Below, piece by piece: positions 10,145-18,752 of a stretch of DNA of 20,989 bases. Origin of the DNA: Allomyces macrogynus ATCC 38327 (Eukaryota > Blastocladiomycota > Blastocladiomycetes > Blastocladiales > Blastocladiaceae); contig GG745360.1 in assembly GCA_000151295.1 (NCBI GenBank), positions 142,798-163,786 on the forward strand. The letters are read 5' to 3'. Below the pieces are notes generated by a model, which was not told the origin of the DNA, searched no databases, and worked only from the letters and a program-made list of their open reading frames with translations. The position numbers and the translations under genes are program-made. Numbering within the stretch: the first letter of the stretch is position 1; each line of letters begins with the position of its first letter.

Positions 10145-10382
10145 TCACTTATCCGTCGAGCCCTCCTTTTGACTCGCGCGCAGCTCGTCGCTGCCGGCCT
10201 TCAGGTACTTGTAGGCCTCGTACGTTTGCTAGTACTGCAATCCAAATCCCCAACGAGAAAGTCAGCCGATGCATGCGGAGAGACAAGCGAAGGAGAGTGA
10301 AACGAACCAGGTGGTATTTCCATAGCGCGAACCCGATAATTGCTGAGGAGACGATAATCCATGCCCCTGGTGGAGATGTTCT
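10145..10382 (-). CDS. Candidate small spliced gene for a single-span membrane protein (5' exon unresolved)
   Basis: On the minus strand two exons join in phase 0. Exon 10382-10308 encodes RTSPPGAWIIVSSAIIGFAL and then WKYHL. Exon 10228-10145 encodes QTYEAYKYLKAGSDELRA followed by SQKEGSTDK and TGA. The 79-bp intron has a GTTCGT donor (also used at the REV3 motif-C intron), a CTGAC motif and a TAG acceptor. The last exon has strongly G/C-rich third positions, like the confirmed genes and unlike the surrounding DNA. The product would have one hydrophobic helix and a short charged tail, resembling small mitochondrial or ER membrane proteins in style. I cannot name a family. The first exon is not settled: ATGs at 10609 (MAVGQF, then GTGTTA) or at about 10568 are possible, both needing a first intron longer than usual for this window. 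Confidence 0.5.
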
Positions 10383-10622
10383 CTAGCTGTAAAGCTAGAG
10401 TTTCTAAGAGGACGGCCGCAGTGAACAAACCACAGCAACCCCACCAGAGATTGCAGTGAGCGAACCGCCCGGTCGACTATCCTGCTGCGAACCGCAAAAA
10501 AGGATTTGGGGATTGCGAGGACGACTTTACAGCTGGTGTAGGTTGTGGCTCAAAAAAAATAAAACTCATAGCAGCTGCCAATTATTAACACGAACTGGCC
10601 GACAGCCATCGCTCGCGAACAC

Positions 10623-10649
10623 ACTCGGGTTGACCTACTCGGGTTGACC
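10623..10649. repeat. 13-bp direct repeat with 1-bp spacer
   Basis: ACTCGGGTTGACC occurs at 10623-10635 and again at 10637-10649. It lies just upstream of the candidate small minus-strand gene. No function is evident. Confidence 0.8.
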
Positions 10650-11345
10650 AATGCGGCTTTTTACTTTGTACGTCGCTGCTAAATTCTTGGTCCTGATGCC
10701 AGCTGCCCCAGCAGCTGCAAGAACCCTTTCGACGACCTTGAAGTCCACTTCGCTTCGTGCCATAAATGGCTGCTGCGTGGCCTGCTTCACGTTCCAGGCC
10801 GTTGTGATGTGACAGTTTCAACACAGCTGCAGCAAGCAAAATTACAGCCCGGGCGAACGCGAACCGGAGAGTGCAGCCCCAGCTTGGCATGTGGCGGACG
10901 AATCGCATCTTGGGCGAGCAATTCAGTTACAAAGTAGAACCTGGTTGCAGAGCCCCGTATTTCTAAAAGCGGCAAGTTGAAGAAGAGCTCTGAGTGGTCT
11001 GTCGTCTGTGTCGAAAATGCTGCAGGCTGAGATTGAGGACAGTCGAAATACTTTGGAGAGAGCTGGATTCGTGTGCAAGACCTGCCACAGGGTGCACACC
11101 TTCTGGACCTCGCGACTGCTGACCGCAACACCATAAATAACGACTGACATGCACCAAATTGCCGTCAACCCGTGAGCGCGTATGATGCGGCTGCGCATCC
11201 GTCTTCGATGCTCTTGCGGGTCCAGACACGCCTGGCCTCGCTCAGCACGCATCCAGGATCGTGTGCCGACACGGCGCAACTGCCGACGTGTCGCAACCGT
11301 CGTCTTAGTTCTACATTCTTGACGGCGTGCGTGGGAGCGCGACGG

Positions 11346-11385
11346 CGAGCGAGTGAGCACGCTCACGCTCGCGCGTGCTCGCTCG
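11346..11385. repeat. Imperfect inverted repeat / potential hairpin
   Basis: The left arm CGAGCG(AGTG)AGCACGC is matched by the right arm GCGTGCTCGCTCG, with a four-base bulge. A perfect smaller hairpin, GTGAGC-AC-GCTCAC, is nested at 11353-11366. The repeat lies between the F-box gene's 3' end and the intergenic region, so it could act at the 3' end of a transcript. Confidence 0.6.
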
Positions 11386-11431
11386 GGTTCAGTGGCGTTC
11401 TGGTTGGTGTAGCTCTTCTCTTGTTGTTCAG

Positions 11432-11439
11432 TATATAAA
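11432..11439 (+). promoter_or_regulatory. TATA-like box with no confirmed downstream gene
   Basis: TATATAAA on the plus strand, 50 bp after the inverted repeat. Transcription in this direction would run antisense to the F-box gene. No plausible plus-strand gene follows, so it may be a chance match. Confidence 0.2.
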
Positions 11440-11480
11440 TGATCGGGCCGCCCTCTCGCGGTCCGGCGGAGTTCTTCCAC

Positions 11481-13436
11481 TTAACCCGGTCCAAACCCGG
11501 TCAACGCGACCCGACCGATTGTCTTGTCGTGCTCTCCGTGCGCATGACTCCGCTTGGCTTCAACTGCATGTTGCGAATTGTGTTGTGTATTCAGGCGCAT
11601 GTGGAAGGGGCACGAAACTGCTCCCGCATGTGGCCCTGGAGAAATCAGAGAGAAGTTAGAAATTTTGCATTCTGACAATACGCGCACACGAGATACCAAA
11701 CGGGATTCAACCAATACAACAGACCGTGGGTGCGCATGCACTTCATACTCGCCGACGCGCAGCACTCGAAGAAGCCGCACATTCAGTACGAGGGAGCCGT
11801 CATGAGTTGCAGCCAACACTTCTCGGTCGCTCTTCAAAAGGTCGCGAACCGGATCCATGGTGTTGCTGGGTTGAGTGACAGCCTCTATCTCGTCGTCACC
11901 GTTGCCATTGCCATTCTCTGGCCCGAACACTTCCATGCGCCATCCGGGGATCCGCAACTCGAGCCGGCGCGTGCTGGGTGGTAATGCGCGCGCGACGGCC
12001 TTGGTCAATTCTGCAATCGTTCCGCCGCCGCCTACCAGTTGCAGCATCACGGTCTGCAGCTGCGGGAGAGTGCGTAAGAATGCCGCGAGGGAACGCGTTG
12101 CACGTGGCCCCACATCCGGGATCTGAAGCACCAGGTCCATGAGCTTTGCCGACTTCAGGTCGAGCAAGTCGCCGAGCACACACACCCACGCGCTCCAAAG
12201 CTCGGGCAGCGCGACGGCCATGGCCGAACCTCCAGGAATCGAGGCCGCCTCGACGGGCTGCGTTGGTGCCATGGCATCAGGCTGAACGTCAACGATACGC
12301 CCGATAACCCGCAGCGACACGAGCGTTGGCGGAAGAAGTGCGATCCACTGTTGCCAGACGGCATGCGTCGCGCATTCAACAAAGAGAAGGGTCAGGTGCT
12401 CAATATCAGTCCAGAGCGCGGAAGGGGTTGCTGTCCACACGTCCATCATGGCCGCAGTGACAGTGAAATGAGCGAGCTGTAAACTCGTGAGCGGGAGCCG
12501 GTGCAGCGTGCGCGCAAGGTGGACGTGGTCGGTGGGCGGGATCTCCAATTCCTCGTCAGCGCCGGCAGGAACGTGTCCGACGAGGCTCAGTTTCCGGAGA
12601 GCAGGGGCCACGGGTGGGTCGGTGCCACAAAAAATGGTCAAGAGTACAAGCCACGACACCATGGTTTGCGCAGTGAGTGATAGATCCTCGAGGGCCGAAA
12701 GGCTGCCCAAAGATGCGCGATCGCGACTGCCAGCACGGATAGCATCGGCAAGTTTGGCCAGCTGCGGCCAATCAGCAATCAAATCCGGGCGCGTCAAATC
12801 GAGATTGAGCTTGGCAAGATTACCGCGATGCGACGACTGAAGCAACTTAAGAACATAGGACCCGAGATACGACGACTTGGCCGACGCCATGCCATACACG
12901 ACCAACTCGCGCAAAATTGGAACAAGAACAGTTTGTTTCCCATCTGGTCCCTCAACAAACCCGACGCACACGAGCCCAAGAGCGCTCGACGTTGGTACGA
13001 GCGCGAGCCTGGTCACGTTGACCGTTTGTGCAAGAACAGCCACATGTCGCGAATCAGCAAACGCAGCGCCGCCGTCCTCGGCGTCCTCGAGTCCGAGAAG
13101 GTCGAGATCGCGAACCCATGCCGCATAATCCACCCCACGGACCACATTGTCGCGGCGCACCCACAGCGTCTGCGTCATGCGGTGGTACATGGCCGTCGGG
13201 TACTGGTCGTCAAAGTACCAAATCGATTTCCATAGTGTTGGGCCCACGAGGCGTACGGCAGAGCGACACGTTTGCAGAAAATTCCGCAGGTCTGCGAGCG
13301 AAGTAGCGAGCCGCCGCACGACGAGAAACAGGACCTCGGCAGGAAGCACAGAGAGCGCGCCGAGCGATTGCGCTGAGCCATGCTTGTGGTTGCTCGAGAC
13401 TGGGAGCGGTTTCGTTGGGCCGGTCGGCATGGGCAT
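11481..13436 (-). CDS. F-box protein with leucine-rich C-terminal region (single exon)
   Basis: One uninterrupted frame of 651 codons starts at an ATG at 13436 and ends with TAA at 11481-11483. A second in-frame ATG lies two codons in. An F-box fits residues about 30-72: LSVLPAEVLFLVVRRL, then a spaced DLRNFLQTCRSAV and LWKSIWYF, matching the LPxEVLxxI...C...LW pattern. The rest is rich in regularly spaced Leu (LRKLSLVGHV, IEHLTLLFVE, TLVSLRVIGR), suggesting degenerate leucine-rich or solenoid repeats. In the known family the F-box binds Skp1 of an SCF ubiquitin ligase and the C-terminal repeats choose the target. The target here is unknown. The last ~60 residues (after about KISNFSLISPG) have less biased codons and low complexity, so the functional end may be earlier or spliced. 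Confidence 0.72.
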   Translation of the reverse strand: MPMPTGPTKPLPVSSNHKHGSAQSLGALSVLPAEVLFLVVRRLATSLADLRNFLQTCRSAVRLVGPTLWKSIWYFDDQYPTAMYHRMTQTLWVRRDNVVRGVDYAAWVRDLDLLGLEDAEDGGAAFADSRHVAVLAQTVNVTRLALVPTSSALGLVCVGFVEGPDGKQTVLVPILRELVVYGMASAKSSYLGSYVLKLLQSSHRGNLAKLNLDLTRPDLIADWPQLAKLADAIRAGSRDRASLGSLSALEDLSLTAQTMVSWLVLLTIFCGTDPPVAPALRKLSLVGHVPAGADEELEIPPTDHVHLARTLHRLPLTSLQLAHFTVTAAMMDVWTATPSALWTDIEHLTLLFVECATHAVWQQWIALLPPTLVSLRVIGRIVDVQPDAMAPTQPVEAASIPGGSAMAVALPELWSAWVCVLGDLLDLKSAKLMDLVLQIPDVGPRATRSLAAFLRTLPQLQTVMLQLVGGGGTIAELTKAVARALPPSTRRLELRIPGWRMEVFGPENGNGNGDDEIEAVTQPSNTMDPVRDLLKSDREVLAATHDGSLVLNVRLLRVLRVGEYEVHAHPRSVVLVESRLVSRVRVLSECKISNFSLISPGPHAGAVSCPFHMRLNTQHNSQHAVEAKRSHAHGEHDKTIGRVALTGFGPG

Positions 13437-13917
13437 GATGCTTGTCTTTGCAGCGTTGGAGTGTTTGCAGCAAGTGTCAAATGATGCTGGCGGCGTTCAT
13501 GTAATCTGGTGAATTGTTGAAGGTTTGTTGTAATGGTTTTTGGACTGAAATTTGAAACGCTGGTTGGCGTTCCTGGATGATGTTCAATCGTGGCCGCTCT
13601 CCAAAAGTTGATTGCTGTGTGGGCCAAGTGTGATGTGAAAGCAACAGAAGCACCGTCTTGTCCTCAACTGTAGCTGCAATAACTAATAACACAATCGAAG
13701 TAGATCCGCTCCATGGTTGGCTTGAGGGCCTCACGATTGATGACGATGAGACATCTGACTGTTCCACGACACCAACACTCAATTTTCTTTGCTTTCGAAT
13801 ATTCACTGTTCTGTGAGTGCAGAGTATCACGCAAACTGGCGGCATCTCCGGAGCTACACGATGTTGCCATGATACAGAGCATCAAGCTTCAGAGTAGCCC
13901 ATTTTTGCGGCCATAAA
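13437..13917. other. Upstream region of the F-box gene, no gene recognised
   Basis: AT-richer DNA directly upstream of the minus-strand F-box start, so its promoter should be here. I saw no clear TATA box near the start and no coherent coding frame on either strand. Confidence 0.4.
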
Positions 13918-15398
13918 ATGGTGTGCACCACCGAAGTCTGCTGCTTCTCTTCGTTTTCTTTGAGAATGACGGTGTTGATGGCTGCTGGTGCTGGCGACCC
14001 CTCGGTTCTCGATGTCCTGGTACCCAATCCTCTTCCTCCGCACGTTCTTTTTGGAAACCAACGAATGCAGAAGCGGTTGGAGGTCACATTTGGGACCCTC
14101 ATGAAGCGTGTCACATTTGCTCCGCCTGGAGCAGGTCGGGATGACACGTTCGTCTCATTTTGTCGCGCATTCAAGCGACGCCCCATGACTGGTGCTGGGC
14201 AATTACACCGGACTGTGTGGGTATGCTGCTCGAAACACTCGCCGACAGTCTGGGCGGCCCTTTTTCGGCGCTGCGCACCAGGGACCGCCCTTCGACTTTG
14301 CCGCTGGTGAACCTCTTGGTCATGGACATTATTCCAACATGCCGACGCTCTCGCGGCCACGCTCAACTCGAATGTTTGGCTCCCTGATGAATCGACTACT
14401 GAAATACTCCCCGACTTGCTGTCTGAGCTCTTCCAGCAATCGACGCAATATTCCTTTGTCGATTCGCTTGCAGTTTGGCTCGCTGTCGAGAACCCGTCCC
14501 TCGCTCAGTTGGTGCAGTCCGCCGTCTCCCGAAGCGGTTGACTCGCCGCTGTTCTGAGCCACCCAGTTGCATCTCTCCCACAGCCAGACCCGCAGATTTG
14601 GTCCATGCTCCTCGACTATGCCCATCGTATGGGCCTGGGCCACTCTCTGGTCTCGACATTCACCTGCCTGCAGGCCGCCTGCCAAGGTGACTTGTTGCTC
14701 TCACTGTTGATGGTTGATGGACCGCTGTGGGGCAACTTGCAGAGTATTTCAATGCAGACCTGCGGCGACATGGGAGCCCAACTCCCGCACTGGCGCCAGG
14801 AGCATCTTTTTATCCCCGGAGCTGTCTCATGCGAGCTCAATTCAGCGTATGATGCCTCATTTGCGGACTGGAACGATTGGATCTGGTCATTTGGAACCGT
14901 ACTGCAAATTGGCGACATGTAGTTCCCTTGAATATGTGTTTTTGCGCCGTGATCTGTCGCCGGATATGCCCTACGACCATTAAGCCTGCTCTATACCGGG
15001 GAGCGTGCTTATGGCTGATACTTTGATCTGGATCATGCAACACGCGCCCTTGCTTGAATCCGGCGTTTGGGGGGCACCCCAGCACCTACGTTGATTTTGT
15101 GTTGAGCTGGGGATCGTGTCTGAAGAGCCAGGTCGACGTGCGCCGAGTGTTGCTCTGCACCTCGGATCGGATTGACACGGTCAACAGCGCCCGAGCCATG
15201 GCGTCAAGTCGGGCGAGCTTGAGCAACGCCCTGCGCAAGAAGTCGCCCAGCCCGGTCCTACTCGACTAACTCCTTGCACGAGCGCCAAGTGATCGTGTCG
15301 ACTTGTCTGCAAATAAAAATTTCCTACTCCGCGGTTTCCGTGGCAGTGCGACACACCATCTGACCGATATTCTGCGGCGCGATGCGTCGCACACTTAG
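13918..15398 (+). pseudogene. Decayed or frame-damaged protein gene with an ankyrin-like tail
   Basis: Protein-like sequence continues on the plus strand across several frames. One frame runs from 13918 to a TAG at 14920-14922 with only two interruptions, both TGA (14308-14310 and 14539-14541). After the first TGA it reads ADALAATLNSNVWLPDESTT and VDSLAVWLAVENPSLAQLVQ. After the second it reads LLDYAHRMGLGHSLVS. Between about 14150 and 14335 the better-looking sequence moves to the other two frames in turn (GMLLETLADSLGGPFS, then GPPFDFAAGEPLGHGHYSN). Near 15000-15090 a piece reads LIWIMQHAPLLESGVWG. A last frame (15054-15398) has one in-frame TAA (15267-15269) and ends with RVDLSANKNFLLRGF...HHLTDILRRD. 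This resembles the ankyrin-type unit RVDPSAxxNxALR...GHxxVVRLLL common in large zoosporic-fungus families. Alternatives are a real gene with unrecognised introns plus sequence errors, or an unrelated family. Confidence 0.4.
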
Positions 15399-15409
15399 AC
15401 TCCCTACGT

Positions 15410-15541
15410 CTACTCCGTACTGGAGGCCATGGCTTGGACCTTCAAGTGATACTGCAGGGTGCAGCCCAGGAGCGCGATTAGGCCAGCGGCGCATGTGGTG
15501 CGGCGCTGCTTCGGTTTGATGTTAATTGAAGTGTCTTGCAT
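15410..15541 (-). CDS. Candidate 43-residue single-span membrane microprotein
   Basis: A complete short frame on the minus strand runs from an ATG at 15541 to a TAG at 15410-15412. It has a polar, basic N-terminus (MQDTSINIKPKQRRTT), a hydrophobic stretch (CAAGLIALLGCTL) and a short tail (QYHLKVQAMASSTE). About three quarters of its third codon positions are G or C, in keeping with coding DNA here, although the frame is short enough for chance. The size and layout (basic N-terminus, one helix) resemble small mitochondrial inner-membrane or ER subunits. I recognise no family. It sits between the plus-strand remnant and the GUF1 3' end. Confidence 0.33.
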   Translation of the reverse strand: MQDTSINIKPKQRRTTCAAGLIALLGCTLQYHLKVQAMASSTE

Positions 15542-15757
15542 TTGCCCGCGTGTTCATTTGTAGAGCCTGTTGTTGTTCATAGTCCATTGTGATTTGGCCA
15601 CATCCATCAAGACGTTACATCACCCTCTGTTACATCGCGAACTCCTAATTCTCTATGCAGTCATGTCGGCGCGTCTGGTCACATTGGTCCTATGCGGGGG
15701 AGGCAACGTTCATGTCGCGAAAATGTTGGAGCAAGCATGCAAATCCAACACCATCTT

Positions 15758-18426
15758 TTACTTTTTCATCATGGTCAAGAACGCCTCCTGCGAAATCTCC
15801 ACGTTCCCGACCATCTTCATCCGCGCCTTGCCCTTCTTCTGCTTCTCCAACAGCTTGAGCTTGCGCGTCACATCGCCACCATAACACTTGGCCGTCACAT
15901 TCTTACGCATCGCGGCCAGCGTCTCGCGCGCCATGATTTTCCCGCCGACCGCACACTGAATCACAATCTCGTAAAGCTGCCGGTCGAGCACGTCCTTGAG
16001 CTTGGCGACGGTCTGCCTCGCCGTCATTTCGGCCGACGACCGGTGCTGGATCGAGGCGAGGGCGTCGACCGGTTTCGAGTTCAAGAGCACGTTGAGCTTG
16101 ACGAGGTCGGCATCAACGTACCCGGCCTCCTCATAGTCAAACGACGCGAACCCAGACGAAATGCTCTTGAGCCGGTCGTAAAAGTCGGTCACGACCTCGG
16201 TCATGGGCAGAATGTACTTGATCATGACGCGCGTGTCGTCAATGTAGGTGAGCTCGGTCTCTTGGCCTCGGCGCGACTGGTGGTCGGGGGAAAGGACGTG
16301 GGCGGTGAGCAAACGAACGCTGATTTCCACAGCACGTGCCACTGGCGAACGGACGTACGTTGCACAGCTCCAAAATCGGCCCGAGATACACGTCAGGCGT
16401 CAGGATCGTGGCGTTGATCGTGGGCTCCTCGACATTGTCGACCTTGGTCAACATCGGACCCTCGGGGAACTCGGCCGGGTTGCGAATGTGGTGCACGGTC
16501 CCATCCTTGTAGGTGACCTTGAACGGCACCGTCGGCGCCGTGCAAATCACATTGGCCTCGTACTCTTGCTCGAGTCGCTGCCGGAACACATCCATGTGCA
16601 GCGTGCCTATCCACCCGAATCATTGTCAGTCGTGCATCCTCATAAATCCAAACCCAAAACCCGTCACGTACCGAGAAACCCGAGTCGGAACCCTTGCCCA
16701 AGCGATGAACTCGTCTCCTTGGCCACGGTCACGGACGCGTCGTTGATGGCCAATTTCGAAATCGAGTCATTGAGTTTCGGGAACTCGTCGGCCGAGACGG
16801 GGAACACGCCGCTGAAGACCATCGGCTTCGCCGGCTGGAAGCCCGGCAGGGCCTCGACCTTGTTCCCGAGCAGGTAGAAAGTGTCGCCAATGTGCGCCTC
16901 GGACGTGGATTTCATGCCGAGAATCGCGTACCCGACCTGGCCGGGGAAGAGCACGCCCGTCGACCGCTGTTCCGGATGCATGATGCCCACGTCGAGCACG
17001 TCGTATTTGCGGTCCGAGTGGCACGACAGGACTTTGTCGCCTAGGTGGAGGGGCAGCAAAGTCAGTCGCGTGCGGGGAGGAGAGAATAGGAGAGGCGGCG
17101 GTGCAGCGCACGCACCCTTCTTGAGCCGGCCGTCAAGAACCGAAAACAGGCAAATGACGCCGAGGTACGTGTCGTACCACGAGTCGAAGAGCAGCGCGCG
17201 GAGCGGCGTCGTCGTGTCGCCCTTGGTCGGCGGCGGAATGGCTTCAATGACGCGGTCGAGAATCTGAATCGTCGGGAGGGTCAGTGGCCAGATATGCAAA
17301 ACGACTGGACTGATCCAAGCGTACCGCATCGCACCCGAGACCCGTCTTGGCGCTGATCTTCAAGATGTTATCGGTCGGCAGCTCAAACGCCGTCTCAATC
17401 TGCCGCGCGATGCGGTCCGGGTCGGCCGCGGGCAAGTCGACCTTGTTGAGGATCGGCACGATTTCGAGATCTTGGCCAAATGCGAGATAGAAATTGGCGA
17501 CCGTTTGCGCCTGGATGCCTTGACTCGCATCGACGAGCAAGAGCGCGCCCTGGCACGCGGACAGCGAGCGCGACACTGGAAGATTCGAAGAAAAGTTGGT
17601 CATTTTGAAGTCGAAGTTCGGGTGGAGAGAGTCGAAAACAGCGAAATGCGCACCTTCATACGAGAAATCGACATGGCCGGGCGTATCAATGAGGTTAAGC
17701 AGGTACTGCTCGCCCTTGTAGGTGTGGAACATGGACACGGTCTACTCGCCCGACGGCGACGTGCAATCAGCCTTTATTGCGACCCCGAAATAAAACAATC
17801 GAGTATCGAGTCTAGTTACCTGCGCCTTGACCGTGATGCCGCGTTCCCGCTCCACCTTGAGCTTGTCGAGCACCTGCTTGTTGGTCCGGTCCTTTCGAAT
17901 CGTGCCGGTAATCTCGAGCAGTCGGTCGGCGAGCGTACTCTTGCCATGGTCTGGTCCGCATTCAAGTATCAGAATCACAATCAAGTGTACCGATTTCACG
18001 GTAGGGCGCGCCCATACCAATGTGCGCAATAATAGAAAAGTTGCGAATGCGTTCCGGCGGGAAATCAGCGAGCTATGGGAGCGCAAACCACCGGGGAGGA
18101 ATCAGATTCATGTCCACCCGATCACATCGTTTTTTGCAGTCGCCAGTTGATCAATGATTTACGTTGATGTCGAGCTCCTCGGCACGGCCCGTTGAATAGT
18201 TTCGCGTTGGAGCAAGGTGGAGAGCATTGAAGACCGTTGCCGGCGTCGCAGCCTGCGACTGGAAGTGGCGGGCAGTGGTCGATTTCGGTCGACATGATGT
18301 CGCCTTTGGCAGCGGGTTGCAGCGAGACAACCAGACGGAAGCCGGGCGAGCAAACAGGGACCACGGCCGGTTCACGGCACTCTGAGCTGATAAATGGCTT
18401 GCAGCGAGTCGTCGCGCAGTCGCCAT
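15758..18426 (-). CDS. GUF1: GUF1, mitochondrial translation factor EF4/LepA (nine exons)
   Basis: Deduced exons are 18426-18163, 18072-18018, 17950-17820, 17741-17654, 17575-17325, 17263-17116, 17040-16672, 16606-16359 and 16276-15758 (2073 bp, 690 aa). All eight introns (61-90 bp) keep phase. The N-terminus ([12 protein letters not shown]...) is Arg/Ser/Ala-rich with almost no acidic residues before residue 80, as in a mitochondrial targeting sequence. GTPase motifs are HIDHGKST (105-112), RGIT (143-146), DTPGH (169-173), NKVD (223-226) and SAK (254-256). EF4-specific C-terminal blocks follow: [48 protein letters not shown] and [20 protein letters not shown]. The known family binds mitochondrial ribosomes and promotes back-translocation or fidelity under stress. 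The intron after HI splits the Asp codon of the P-loop motif. An in-frame ATG at 18498 would add 24 residues. The 18426 start was chosen because it places the targeting sequence first. Confidence 0.95.
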
Positions 18427-18752
18427 GATGTTTGAAGCAGCCCAAAAACTCTGGATTCGAGTCTGCAGATCGCAAAGTGGATGGCGAAATGGCATCAAAC
18501 AACAAGCTCACGATGTTCGTGCCCAACAACGGGTCAGGTGATGCCGTCAACACTAGACCCGGCAGTGGTCCTCCGCCACCATCGAAACTGCCTTGCTCAT
18601 CGTCAACCCTGACCGCGGCGGTGCCCGTTTTCACAAATAAACGAACGACGAGCTGCAGGAGTTTGTGCAGTCCAGAACCCGAGCCGATTGCTGCAAGTCC
18701 GATTTTCGAGCCGGCGCTGATCAACCGACCCAAGTCACCGAACCAACGATCA
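18427..18752. promoter_or_regulatory. Divergent intergenic region between GUF1 and RRB1
   Basis: These 326 bp separate two divergent starts and must hold both promoters unless they overlap the genes. No PAC-type (GATGAG) or A/T-rich ribosome-biogenesis element was seen upstream of RRB1, and no clear TATA box. The RRB1 reading frame stays open through this whole interval back to 18432, so a longer RRB1 N-terminus cannot be excluded by stops alone. Confidence 0.5.

Larger units (their letters stand above)
10650..11480. other. Intergenic region, no gene recognised
   Basis: Frames here (minus 10787-11134 and 10923-11480) are Arg/Ser/Cys-rich and overlap each other. They carry no recognisable motif, and I could not chain them with introns into a family-like product. 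The right end holds an inverted repeat and a TATA-like sequence, listed separately. No tRNA-type internal promoter was seen. Confidence 0.45.

Noticed and set aside
14308..14541. TGA recoded as an amino acid or selenocysteine
   Set aside because: TGA serves as a normal stop in REV3 and RRB1 in this window, and the neighbouring frame shifts favour decay or errors over recoding.
15692..16417. Long plus-strand open frame, 241 codons
   Set aside because: It lies antisense to the conserved GUF1 C-terminal exons and crosses intron 8. The product is a His/Arg-rich shadow with no motif.
18122..18733. Minus-strand open frame, 203 codons, across the GUF1/RRB1 gap
   Set aside because: It overlaps GUF1 exon 1 in another frame. 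The GUF1 frame has a targeting sequence and joins in phase to the GTPase domain.
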